A DNA stretch of 17,380 bases, from NCBI GenBank assembly GCA_945947045.1, contig CAMEXG010000020.1, positions 1 through 17,380 on the forward strand, in the 5' to 3' direction. The notes under the pieces were generated by a model. That model was given only the letters and a program-made list of their open reading frames with translations. It made no database searches and was not told where the DNA came from. Positions within the stretch are counted from its first letter, which is position 1. Each line of letters starts with the position of its first letter. A program made the translations under genes and the position numbers. Shown here one piece after another: positions 1-7,419 of this stretch. Source of the stretch: an uncultured Spirochaetales bacterium (GTDB lineage Bacteria > Spirochaetota > Spirochaetia > Sphaerochaetales > Sphaerochaetaceae).

Positions 1-3
1 GAT

Positions 4-1182
4 TTATTTATCAAGTGTGTTCACTCTTGACATCAATACTACCGTCTCAACATGCTCTGAGCCAGGAAAAAGATCAACTGGTTGTATGCCAAGCACTCTA
101 TATGGAAGGAATCTTGTTATGTATCTAAGGTCTCTCGCAAGTGTTTCCGGGTTACATGATATATAAATAATAGCATCGGGATTCATTCTACCTGCAGCAG
201 CCAAGAATTCTTCACTGGATCCGGAACGAGGAGGATCTAGAAAGAGGACGTCACATTTGACACCTTCTTTCTGAGCTTTCTTCAGCCATTTTGATGCATC
301 ATCGGCAATGAATTCAGCGTTCTTTATGCCATTAGCTTCTGCATTAAGAATAGCGTCTTTTACAGCAAGTGGATTGGATTCTACTCCTATTACTTTCTTC
401 ACTCCCCTCTTTGCGGCGACAAGCCCAATAGTTCCTGTTCCACAATATGCATCGATTACAGTATCTGTGCTTCTAAGCCTAGCCATGTTCATAGCTATCT
501 CATAGAGTCTCTCTGTCTGTTCTGGGTTCACTTGATAGAAGCTAGTTGCACTGATCCTGAAATCAAGGCCGCACAGTCTGTCTACAATATAACCTTTGCC
601 CCACAAAATAATCTCTTCTGCTCCATCAGGAATTACCATACTGGTCTTCTCGTTGTTTATTACCTGTACAACAGTAACTACATTTGGGTTCTTCTGATGA
701 AGAGAAGAAACAAAGTCTTCTTTATGAGGGAAGTCTTTCTTAGCTGTAACCAATACCACCATCGTTTCTCTTGTGAAGAATCCTGTACGGACGAGAATAT
801 GTCTTAAGTCCCCTGTACCTCTATCTTCATCATATGGATTAATAGAGAATCTTGTGGCCATCTGTCTTACTGTCTGTAAGACAGCTGTAGCCATTCCATC
901 CTCAAGAGAACAGGAGCGAATTGGGAAGAGGTGATGGCTACCCTTTCTATATTGGCCAGTAATGAACTTGCCGTCCCGATCTCTGCCGCAGACAGCTTGT
1001 ACTTTACATCTAAAACCTGTAAGAGAAGGGGCAGGGAGAACTTTCTCCACCTTTCCGAATCTGGAAAGAAGCTTTTCCTCCCTAAGCCACTTCATCATTA
1101 GTTCATAGTCATAAGACTCGTTTACATAATCACAACCGCCACACTTACCAAATAAGGGGCACCATCTCTTCTTTTCACGCAT
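4..1182 (-). CDS. 23S rRNA (uracil-C5)-methyltransferase, RlmD/RumA family
   Basis: SAM-dependent enzyme expected to form 5-methyluridine in 23S rRNA. The 392 residues start directly with an iron-sulfur motif (C8, C14, C17 in CPLFGKCGGC, fourth ligand probably C91), so the N-terminal TRAM domain of classical RlmD is absent, as in the RlmC type. The C-terminal Rossmann methyltransferase shows FYQVNP (about 215-220), the SAM-binding DAYCGTGTIG (244-253), LDPPRSG (315-321), the catalytic Cys in SCNPETLARDL (C343) and the general-base Glu in HVET (E379). The family is clear; the target base (747, 1939 or both) cannot be read from sequence. The ATG has only a weak SD. The gene begins 9 nt after the stop of the exporter subunit upstream, so it is probably the last gene of that operon. 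The stop codon (4-6) lies at the window edge and the protein looks complete. Confidence 0.9.
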   Translation of the reverse strand: MREKKRWCPLFGKCGGCDYVNESYDYELMMKWLREEKLLSRFGKVEKVLPAPSLTGFRCKVQAVCGRDRDGKFITGQYRKGSHHLFPIRSCSLEDGMATAVLQTVRQMATRFSINPYDEDRGTGDLRHILVRTGFFTRETMVVLVTAKKDFPHKEDFVSSLHQKNPNVVTVVQVINNEKTSMVIPDGAEEIILWGKGYIVDRLCGLDFRISATSFYQVNPEQTERLYEIAMNMARLRSTDTVIDAYCGTGTIGLVAAKRGVKKVIGVESNPLAVKDAILNAEANGIKNAEFIADDASKWLKKAQKEGVKCDVLFLDPPRSGSSEEFLAAAGRMNPDAIIYISCNPETLARDLRYITRFLPYRVLGIQPVDLFPGSEHVETVVLMSRVNTLDK

Positions 1183-1191
1183 ACCTAGATA

Positions 1192-2976
1192 TTAACCATT
1201 TGTGCCTACAAGAGCAAACTGTGCTTCATAGAGAGAACGGTATTCTCCACCCTCTATTTTCATTAATTCGTCGTGATTTCCTCTCTCCATTATAGTTTTG
1301 TTTCCTACAACAAAGATTTCATCAGCGTTTCTTATAGTCGATAATCTATGGGCCACGATAAAAGATGTCCTGTCCTTCATCAATACTTTCAAGCCTCTCT
1401 GCACCATAAGCTCCGTCCTTGTATCTACATTACTTGTAGCCTCGTCCAGAATCAGAATCTTTGGATCGGCTATCATAGTACGAGCAAGAGCAATAAGCTG
1501 CTTCTGTCCACTTGACAGCCCCGCATCTTTAATAAGGGTATCGTAGCCATTTGGAAGTGACTCGATAAGTGGAGTTAAACTTAACTCCTTTATCTTCTCG
1601 TCAATTACAGAGTCATCCACATCCTTTCCATAAGTCAGGTTATCTCGGATAGTGCCTGTAAAGAGGACTGAATCCTGAGGCATGACTGAGACGGCTTTTC
1701 TCAGGGAAGAGAACGTAGCTTTCTTTATATCTTGCCCATCAAGTAGAATGTCGCCTTCAACGCTATCGTAGAATCTTGCGATCATATTGATGATAGTAGT
1801 TTTTCCTGCTCCTGTAGGACCCACCAGGGCTACGGTCTCACCACCTTTGACTGAGAAAGAAAGATTCTCTACGATGTTTGTACTCTCATCATCAGGATAA
1901 CTAAAAGTAACATTTCTAAATTCGACGCGTCCTTCCTTGACATCTATATCGACAGCCTTCTCATCTTCTGTGATATCACTCTCTTCATCCATTATTTCAA
2001 AGACTCTGGCTGCAGAGGAAAGGTTGTTTATTATCTGGTTGTAGATAGATGCCAAGCTTCTAATAGGCTGCCAAAAGAGACCGATGTAGCTGATAAAAGC
2101 AAGGATTTCTCCAACACTTGTGGTGCCTTTCTCCATCCAATAAACAGCACAAAGAAGAAGAAAAACATATCCAAGAGCAATGGAAGCATTGACGACGATA
2201 CCGAAGGCATCGCTTCTTCTTACAGCTTTGCACCATCCCTTCTGAACGTCTTCCAGGAGCCTATCACACTCTTCTTGTGTTTCTTCTTCTGCTCCAAAAG
2301 ACTGTACAGGCCTTATTCCTGCATAATCTTCATGGACAAATGCAGTAAAGTTCGACTCCTTCTTTCTGAAGTTTTCCCAATTACTGTATCCCCTGATAAT
2401 TATGAGGTAAGAGGATCCCACTAAGAATGGAATCACAATAAAGGAAGAAAGAGCAAGAAATGGATTAAGATACAGCATCATTCCCATGACGAAAATCAAA
2501 AAGATCAAGTTAGGGATCAAAGATGATGTCAGGCTCTTTGTTATCTCCTTCATCTTGTCGCAGTCATTTATGATTCTTGTGATTATTCTTCCAGATGGCC
2601 TTGAGTCAAAGAATCCCAATGGAAGTGAAAGAATATTGGAGTAAGCTTCAGTCCTTGCCCTGTAGACTACATCATTTGAAATCTTTGCAGTCATACTGTC
2701 TCGAATGATAGCCAATATCCCCCAAATTAGTGCACAGGTGACAGCCATAGAGACCGTAATAATGAGCCCTTTGGTATCTTTATTTGCTATATCCACATCA
2801 ACAGCCTTCTCTGTAAAGAGCGGAATAATAGTCTTAATGGCGGCACTAATGACAGCAATGATGCTGATGACCACTACTTTCCCCTTATATTGGGCACAGT
2901 ACTCTAATATTCTCTTTATGGTCTCGCCTTTTGTGACTTTAGACGAGGCCTCATCTTTTTTATAGTTTTGTCTCAT
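1192..2976 (-). CDS. ABC exporter half-transporter, canonical-site subunit (TM288/MdlB-like)
   Basis: 594-aa TMD-NBD fusion: a six-helix exporter membrane domain (about 30-320), then the ATPase. Visible motifs are A-loop Tyr in FSYP (about 360), Walker A GPTGAGKTT (386-394), Q-loop MPQD (Q434), a non-canonical signature LSSGQ (488-492), Walker B with the catalytic Glu in ILILDEA (507-513), D-loop SNVD, and H-loop His (H543). Together with the subunit encoded upstream it should form a heterodimer. Its Walker B is intact and its signature is altered, the classical pattern of TM288, LmrD and BmrD-type partners. The start overlaps the upstream stop as TAATG, with GAAGGAG about 6 nt before it inside the upstream gene, so translation is probably coupled. 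The substrate is unknown; drugs or lipids are usual for the family. Confidence 0.93.
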   Translation of the reverse strand: MRQNYKKDEASSKVTKGETIKRILEYCAQYKGKVVVISIIAVISAAIKTIIPLFTEKAVDVDIANKDTKGLIITVSMAVTCALIWGILAIIRDSMTAKISNDVVYRARTEAYSNILSLPLGFFDSRPSGRIITRIINDCDKMKEITKSLTSSLIPNLIFLIFVMGMMLYLNPFLALSSFIVIPFLVGSSYLIIIRGYSNWENFRKKESNFTAFVHEDYAGIRPVQSFGAEEETQEECDRLLEDVQKGWCKAVRRSDAFGIVVNASIALGYVFLLLCAVYWMEKGTTSVGEILAFISYIGLFWQPIRSLASIYNQIINNLSSAARVFEIMDEESDITEDEKAVDIDVKEGRVEFRNVTFSYPDDESTNIVENLSFSVKGGETVALVGPTGAGKTTIINMIARFYDSVEGDILLDGQDIKKATFSSLRKAVSVMPQDSVLFTGTIRDNLTYGKDVDDSVIDEKIKELSLTPLIESLPNGYDTLIKDAGLSSGQKQLIALARTMIADPKILILDEATSNVDTRTELMVQRGLKVLMKDRTSFIVAHRLSTIRNADEIFVVGNKTIMERGNHDELMKIEGGEYRSLYEAQFALVGTNG

Positions 2977-4697
2977 TATCTATCTCCTTCTTCAGGATAC
3001 TGGGAGATATAAGTCTCCCAATAGAGGCCTCTCTTCTTTAGAAGTTCAGAGTGAGTACCTCTTTCAGCGATTCGTCCATTCTCGAGAACAATGATCTCGT
3101 CAGCGGCGGAAACGGCACTGATTCTATGAGCTGTGATCAAGAGACTCCTTGTGCCCTCTTCTCTTATTGTTCTCTCAATGTCACTTTCAGTCTCCATATC
3201 CAAGGCGGAAGTGGCGTCGTCGAGAATCAAAAGCTGGTTCTTTCGTAGGAATGCTCTGGCAATGGAGAGTCGCTGTTTCTGACCACCGCTCAGTCCTACG
3301 CCTCTTTCTCCGATTACAGTCTCCCATCCATTCTCAAGCTTCTCTATGAAAGACTGGGCTTCAGCGTCTTTTGCAGCACTCTTGATGTCTTCTTCCCTGG
3401 CATTTCTTCTATTGCCGAGTGCAATATTGTTCTTTACGCTATCAGAGAAGAGGAATACATCTTGAGTGACGATAGACGAAAAGTCCCTGGCGGAACGTAG
3501 TGTCATATCACGCATATCCACGCCATTAATAGTTATCCTACCCTCTGTAGGATCTAAAAATCTTACAGCAAGGGATGCTAGAAGAGACTTACCGCTTCCA
3601 CTTGGTCCCATTACAGCCAGTGTCTTACCTGGTGTAAGTTCGAAAGAAACATCGTGTAATAATTCTTTGTCTCCATTTTTGAAGGAAACATTCTCGAATT
3701 TCATTGTTCCTCTGTGGTCGGTAGTCGAAATCTCACCGTCACTGATCTTTGACTTTCGTTCCAGTATGGCCTTGACTTTTCTCCATCCGGCCCTAGCCCC
3801 GGAAAGCTCCACAAGGAGCCACCCTATTTCCATCATCGGCCAAGAAAGCTCATTAGTATATTGGAGAACCATAGAAAGATCACCAAAGCTCATTGAGCCT
3901 TTTATTACTTCAATTCCCCCCACAAGGATGGCAAGAGGAACCATAGCTATGGCTATAGCTGACTGAGGAGTACACCAATTGACCCATAATGTATCAAAAG
4001 AAGTAGAGAGCCTTTTAAAGATAGATGCTTCTTTGGAGAATCTTTCTTTCTCTTTTACCTCTTTCCCGAAAGACTTTACAGTACGTATCCCCATAATGGC
4101 TTCACTAGCCGCCTGGTTCAAGTCAGCTCTCTTATCAGAGATGCTGTCAGACAGCTTATCGCCCTTCTTCTCGCTTTTTATTGCCAAAAACGCGATTATA
4201 GGCATACAGACAAGGGGCACTATTCCACACTTCCAGCTGACTCTCGCAAGAGCAAAGAACTGGGACAGCACGATACAAACAATTTCTATTAGGAATATTC
4301 CACAGAATCCAAAGATAAAACCGATGCTATCTGTATCCGATGTAGTGCGGCTCATTAAGTCTGCAGGAGTACGAGAAGAGAAAAAGTCTCCATCCTGCTT
4401 GGAAATAGCCTCGAAAACATCATGACGAAGGAAACAGGAAGTACGCTTACTTATTTTGTCACTGGTGTACTCTTGAAAGTATCCCAAGAGACCAGGCAGG
4501 AAATATGCCAATGCCATAAAGAGCAAAAGACGTGGGAAGATGGCATAGTTTCCCCCTCCAATCACTTCGTCTACGATTCGTGCCAATAAAGTAGGAGCAA
4601 TGACTCTAATTGAAATCTGCAGAATCAACATTAAAGCACAAAATACATATAAATAAAAATTTTTACGGGCATAACCCAATAATCTATGTGTCTTCAT
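2976..4697 (-). CDS. ABC exporter half-transporter, degenerate-site subunit (TM287/MdlA-like)
   Basis: 573-aa TMD-NBD exporter half. Motifs: Walker A GPSGSGKS (364-371), Q-loop TQD (Q412), canonical signature LSGGQ (469-473), Walker B LLILDDA (489-495) and H-loop His (H524). The residue after Walker B Asp is Asp rather than the catalytic Glu, and the A-loop aromatic is missing (VSFKNG where VSFSY is usual), so this subunit carries the degenerate ATP site. That is expected for a heterodimer with the next gene. Start choice: the longest ORF opens at 4733 but has no SD there. The ATG at 4697 is preceded by GGAGGAGGGAT at ideal spacing, and the 12 extra codons would encode only the leader hairpin and the SD. 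Probably expressed from the leader-ORF region upstream. Substrate unknown. Confidence 0.92.
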   Translation of the reverse strand: MKTHRLLGYARKNFYLYVFCALMLILQISIRVIAPTLLARIVDEVIGGGNYAIFPRLLLFMALAYFLPGLLGYFQEYTSDKISKRTSCFLRHDVFEAISKQDGDFFSSRTPADLMSRTTSDTDSIGFIFGFCGIFLIEIVCIVLSQFFALARVSWKCGIVPLVCMPIIAFLAIKSEKKGDKLSDSISDKRADLNQAASEAIMGIRTVKSFGKEVKEKERFSKEASIFKRLSTSFDTLWVNWCTPQSAIAIAMVPLAILVGGIEVIKGSMSFGDLSMVLQYTNELSWPMMEIGWLLVELSGARAGWRKVKAILERKSKISDGEISTTDHRGTMKFENVSFKNGDKELLHDVSFELTPGKTLAVMGPSGSGKSLLASLAVRFLDPTEGRITINGVDMRDMTLRSARDFSSIVTQDVFLFSDSVKNNIALGNRRNAREEDIKSAAKDAEAQSFIEKLENGWETVIGERGVGLSGGQKQRLSIARAFLRKNQLLILDDATSALDMETESDIERTIREEGTRSLLITAHRISAVSAADEIIVLENGRIAERGTHSELLKKRGLYWETYISQYPEEGDR

Positions 4698-4733
4698 ATC
4701 CCTCCTCCGGGGATTTCGGGCAAAATAGCCCAT
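4698..4733 (-). promoter_or_regulatory. hairpins around the exporter SD
   Basis: Two short inverted repeats precede the exporter start. GGGC-tatttt-GCCC (plus-strand 4718-4731) forms a small hairpin with no T-run after it, so it is not an intrinsic terminator. ATCCC/GGGAT (4698-4702 and 4710-4714) flanks the SD core and would put AGGAGG in a 7-nt loop. The second could modulate ribosome access; the role of either is inference. Confidence 0.35.
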
Positions 4734-4790
4734 TATTCGGTGACGACTCTACTTTTCTCTGGCTTTGGTTATTTTGTAGTCTGAGGGAAT

Positions 4791-4853
4791 TCAGATTGCA
4801 AGGAAAGCGAGGACAGTAGCACTCTTAAAACTGACTTTGACTTTAATGCTCAT
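4791..4853 (-). CDS. putative 20-aa leader peptide of the ABC exporter operon
   Basis: A 21-codon ORF on the same strand as the exporter genes, encoding a short basic then hydrophobic peptide (MSIKVKVSFK, then SATVLAFLAI). It has the strongest SD in this interval: GGAGAGGAGG at 4860-4869, 6 nt before the ATG, which is hard to explain if the ORF is not translated. It ends 93 nt before the exporter start. Just after its stop lies TCCCTC (plus-strand GAGGGA, 4783-4788), which can pair with GAGGGA at the exporter SD (plus-strand 4699-4704). That layout is compatible with translational attenuation by a leader peptide. This is inference; a chance ORF is possible, and the peptide resembles nothing I recognise. 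Confidence 0.45.
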   Translation of the reverse strand: MSIKVKVSFKSATVLAFLAI

Positions 4854-5095
4854 TTTAATCCTCCTCTCCACATTGGGATGTTGGAAGGTTAACATACAAT
4901 CGTTTTGTTATTCAAGTCGGAACAACACACTTTTATGTCAATATCCATTTCTCATCCTATTAATGCACACTCCTATAATGAATAACTGATATAAAAATAA
5001 ATTTTTTTATTTGCAGAAATATATCACCTTCGAGTTATAATACACCATGTAGTGTAAAACATTATTTCCATTGCCTTGGCGTAAAGGAGGAAGTT
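4854..5095. other. divergent intergenic region
   Basis: About 240 bp between the leader ORF (minus) and the kinase-like gene (plus), AT-rich near 4980-5030. On the minus strand a perfect TTGACA (plus-strand 4936-4941) has no acceptable -10 at 16-19 bp, so I could not place the exporter promoter. On the plus strand a TATAAT at 4974-4979 lacks a good -35; the better candidate is at 5036. No RNA gene or larger repeat was seen. Confidence 0.5.
5011..5041 (+). promoter_or_regulatory. candidate sigma-70 promoter of the kinase-like gene
   Basis: Perfect -10 TATAAT at 5036-5041 with TTGCAG (5011-5016) as a possible -35; the 19-bp spacer is longer than ideal. Initiation near 5048 would give a leader of about 48 nt. 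A TACAC-N6-GTGTA inverted repeat (5041-5056) lies across the predicted start point and could be an operator. Confidence 0.45.
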
Positions 5096-5725
5096 ATGAA
5101 TCAAAATATAATAATAACCATCGGACGAGAGTTTGGTTCCGGTGGAAGAGAGCTTGCAAGAAGACTGTCTGAAGAACTTGGATTCGCTTATTACGATCAG
5201 GAAATATTAAAAGAAATTGCACAGAGGACACAGCTTAGCGAAAGTTATGTAAGGGCTATCGTAGAGAAGTCCCCCATAACAAGTTACCCGATTCATGTGG
5301 TCAGATCATTCCATCCTGCCGTATCCCCTGTGATGGATCAGACCAATAAGGTATGTCAAGAACAGACAGCAATAATAAAAGAACTGGCGGAAAAGTCAGA
5401 CTGCATCATAGTCGGAAGGTGTGCAGACTACATTCTAAGGGAATACAATGTCCTGAGAATTTTTGTTTACTCGGAAATGAAAGAGAAGATTGCAAGGTGT
5501 AGAGCTAAAAGCGGAGATGCAGAGAGCCTGAGCGACAAAGAGTTGGAAAAACAAATAAAGACCATCGATAAGAACAGAAAGAGATACTACGACTTCTACA
5601 CAGGTCAGGAATGGGGTGACAAACGTAATTACGATCTTATGATCAATACAAGCAACATTTCCATCAAGACTGCAGCCCATGAGATTGCAGTAATGGTGAG
5701 TGATTTCAAAAAGACAGAAAACTAA
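5096..5725 (+). CDS. cytidylate kinase-like family protein
   Basis: 209-aa P-loop kinase-like protein of the Cytidylate_kin2 type. The phosphate-binding loop is GREFGSGGRE (10-19), the family's variant that lacks the usual GKS/GKT. It is followed by YYD (32-34), VGRCADYIL (106-114) and a lid-like basic segment DKNRKRYYDFYTGQEWGD (158-175), then YDLMINTS near the C-terminus. Members are often annotated as cytidylate kinase, but the physiological substrate is generally unproven, and the house-keeping Cmk has a canonical P-loop. The start is secure: AAGGAGGA sits 4 nt before the ATG. It is first in a plus-strand block that continues with the 120-aa protein and the acyltransferase. No terminator is visible after it. 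Confidence 0.85.
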   Translation: MNQNIIITIGREFGSGGRELARRLSEELGFAYYDQEILKEIAQRTQLSESYVRAIVEKSPITSYPIHVVRSFHPAVSPVMDQTNKVCQEQTAIIKELAEKSDCIIVGRCADYILREYNVLRIFVYSEMKEKIARCRAKSGDAESLSDKELEKQIKTIDKNRKRYYDFYTGQEWGDKRNYDLMINTSNISIKTAAHEIAVMVSDFKKTEN

Positions 5726-5742
5726 AAAAGTTTCACAACAAC

Positions 5743-5771
5743 TTCACTAATCCCCCTTTTGTCGTTATATT
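5743..5771 (+). promoter_or_regulatory. candidate promoter of the 120-aa protein
   Basis: TTCACT (5743-5748), a 17-bp spacer and TATATT (5766-5771), each hexamer 4-5 of 6 to consensus. Initiation near 5778 would begin the mRNA inside the 3' arm of the hairpin described next, leaving its SD unpaired. Predicted by eye. Confidence 0.4.
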
Positions 5772-5786
5772 TATACAAAAGGGGGA
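5751..5786 (+). repeat. perfect 12-bp inverted repeat covering the SD of the 120-aa protein
   Basis: TCCCCCTTTTGT (5751-5762) and its exact reverse complement ACAAAAGGGGGA (5775-5786) are separated by 12 nt. The 3' arm holds the GGGGGA that serves as SD for the ATG at 5792. No T-run follows on either strand, so it is not an intrinsic terminator. In RNA reading through from the kinase-like gene the hairpin would hide the ribosome binding site. Confidence 0.8.
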
Positions 5787-5791
5787 ATTAC

Positions 5792-6154
5792 ATGAATGCT
5801 CAAACTAGTCTTCTTGAATGGAATAATCTCTTCATCTCTATTTCTCTGAAAATAGGAAAAATTTATTTTGAGACTTCAGATATGGATTTGACTCTTTCTA
5901 AAGCCCATAAAGAAGAAAGATGGAGATGGGTGGACAAGACTTTTATTCAAGAAGCTAAAGAAATATATGTCTGGCTTTTAAATCATCCTAGTCAAGAGAA
6001 CAATGCCTGCTCCTGCTCCTTCGAATATCTTTATTATCATGTTAAAGAGAATCCTTCCTCTCCCCTTATACCGAAAATCATTGAAAGCGGGTATTTTAAG
6101 CAATATTTAGGAAAAGACTATGACATTTTTTGTCATATCATGGCTGAGTTGTGA
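5792..6154 (+). CDS. hypothetical protein, 120 aa
   Basis: Not recognised. A soluble-looking protein with no signal peptide or membrane segment, rich in aromatic residues (several Trp, Tyr and Phe), with a central stretch from about residue 37 (KAHKEERWRWVDKTF) that looks helical and a Cys pair at CSCS. The frame is open further back to a TTG at 5759, but that start lies inside the hairpin arm and has no SD. The ATG at 5792 has GGGGGA 5 nt upstream and is preferred. It sits 66 nt after the kinase-like gene and ends 12 nt before the acyltransferase, so the three may be co-transcribed. Good SD placement and tight packing argue for a real gene; function cannot be proposed. Confidence 0.7.
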   Translation: MNAQTSLLEWNNLFISISLKIGKIYFETSDMDLTLSKAHKEERWRWVDKTFIQEAKEIYVWLLNHPSQENNACSCSFEYLYYHVKENPSSPLIPKIIESGYFKQYLGKDYDIFCHIMAEL

Positions 6155-6166
6155 TAGTATGACTCT

Positions 6167-7405
6167 ATGGAAAAAACCAAAGACAAATCAAAGGATAAGA
6201 AATTACAGAAAAAGCCAAATGCTTTTGTTTATTATACCATCGGCGCAGCGTTCTCATTAATGATCAGGGCTCAGTTTAATCTCCATACAAAGGGTGTAAA
6301 ACCAAAGGGACCTGCCATAATACTAAGTAACCACACATCAAACCACGATTATAAATTTATCGCGTCGGCCATGTGGCCCCGTCGCATTACTTTTGTGGCT
6401 ACATATCACTGGTTTACCTTCAAGCGTCTGGGGTTCTGGCTTAGGACTATGGGTGCAATTCCAAAATATCAATTTGCAACCGACATGGCCAGCATGAAGA
6501 AGATCCGATATACTCTAGATAAGAATAAAGGCATCGTGTTCATCGCTCCTGAAGGGACAGTATATGCAGGGGGAAAGCTGGGCTTTATCTCCCCTTCAAT
6601 TGCAAAAACCATCAAGATATTCGGCGTCCCTGTCTACGCATCCTTGATACAAGGCGCTGGACTAGGCAACTCAAAATGGTCTACTCATACACATAAAGGA
6701 AGAGTCGACGTAGAGACTTCCCTGCTTATTTCAAAAGAGGAGACAAAGACTCTCAGTGTTGACGAGATTATGGAGAGAATTAACTCTTCCCTTTCTTATA
6801 ATGAGTTTGAATACCAGAAAAAGACTGGAATAAAGATCAAAGGAAACGACAAACTTGATGGCTTTGACACCATGTTCTATAAGTGCCCTTGCTGCAAAGA
6901 AGAGTTTAATATTGTATCGAAAGGTAACGAAGTAGAGTGTACTAAGTGTGGAACAAAGGCTACTTTGGACGACTCTTTCCGTTTCCATTGGAATGGTGAC
7001 AAACAATACTTCGACAACTACTCTGAGTGGTACGACTGGCAGCTAGAGGAAGTAAAGAAAGAAGTAAGAGACCCAGACTTCAAGATGGAAGAGCTTGTAG
7101 ATTACGGGACAGATGAAAAGGGTATAGACAACTATGTCAAAGTTGGTAGGGGTGTAATAAAATTCACCCACTCAGGCTGGGATTACAACGGAACATTCAG
7201 AGGCGAAGAGATTTCCGAGCACGATGATGTGGAGAATGTATTTCTTGCTACACTCAAAATTGGAAAACACTTCGAGCTACCTTTCAAGAATGGCCACTGC
7301 AGAGTCTTCTATCCAGTTGAAAACGGAAAGACAAGTATGAAGTGGCATCTAGCCTCACGAGCGATGAGCGAGTTGTTGGAAGAAGAGAAAAAAACTACCA
7401 AATGA
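6167..7405 (+). CDS. PlsC-type acyltransferase with zinc ribbon and C-terminal extension
   Basis: 412-aa protein. Residues about 40-215 form a glycerolipid acyltransferase domain: the catalytic HX4D motif is NHTSNHD (H56 to D61) and the substrate-binding motif is PEGT (128-131). PlsC enzymes acylate lysophosphatidic acid at the membrane, but with this extension the acceptor could be another lysolipid. A four-Cys zinc ribbon follows (C240, C243, C258, C261). The last 140 residues (about 270-412) look beta-rich and aromatic and match nothing I can name; a PH-like fold is a guess. Typical PlsC proteins are 200-250 aa, so nearly half of this one is extra. The ATG is 12 nt after the previous stop and has no clear SD, so translation may depend on coupling. 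Transcription ends at the terminator just downstream. Confidence 0.85.
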   Translation: MEKTKDKSKDKKLQKKPNAFVYYTIGAAFSLMIRAQFNLHTKGVKPKGPAIILSNHTSNHDYKFIASAMWPRRITFVATYHWFTFKRLGFWLRTMGAIPKYQFATDMASMKKIRYTLDKNKGIVFIAPEGTVYAGGKLGFISPSIAKTIKIFGVPVYASLIQGAGLGNSKWSTHTHKGRVDVETSLLISKEETKTLSVDEIMERINSSLSYNEFEYQKKTGIKIKGNDKLDGFDTMFYKCPCCKEEFNIVSKGNEVECTKCGTKATLDDSFRFHWNGDKQYFDNYSEWYDWQLEEVKKEVRDPDFKMEELVDYGTDEKGIDNYVKVGRGVIKFTHSGWDYNGTFRGEEISEHDDVENVFLATLKIGKHFELPFKNGHCRVFYPVENGKTSMKWHLASRAMSELLEEEKKTTK

Positions 7406-7419
7406 TGTACGAATAATCC

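Noticed and set aside
3466..4425. Long plus-strand ORFs opposite the exporter genes, and similar shadows elsewhere (e.g. 9673, 10927, 14860)
   Set aside because: They overlap strongly supported genes on the other strand, lack SDs and have no family resemblance.
4698..4733. Exporter subunit starting at 4733
   Set aside because: No SD there; the extra 12 codons are the hairpin and SD of the better start at 4697.
4936..4979. TTGACA on the minus strand and TATAAT (4974) on the plus strand as promoters
   Set aside because: Each hexamer lacks a partner at acceptable spacing.
5759..5791. TTG start adding 11 codons to the 120-aa protein
   Set aside because: The TTG lies inside the hairpin arm with no SD, while the ATG at 5792 has one at good spacing.
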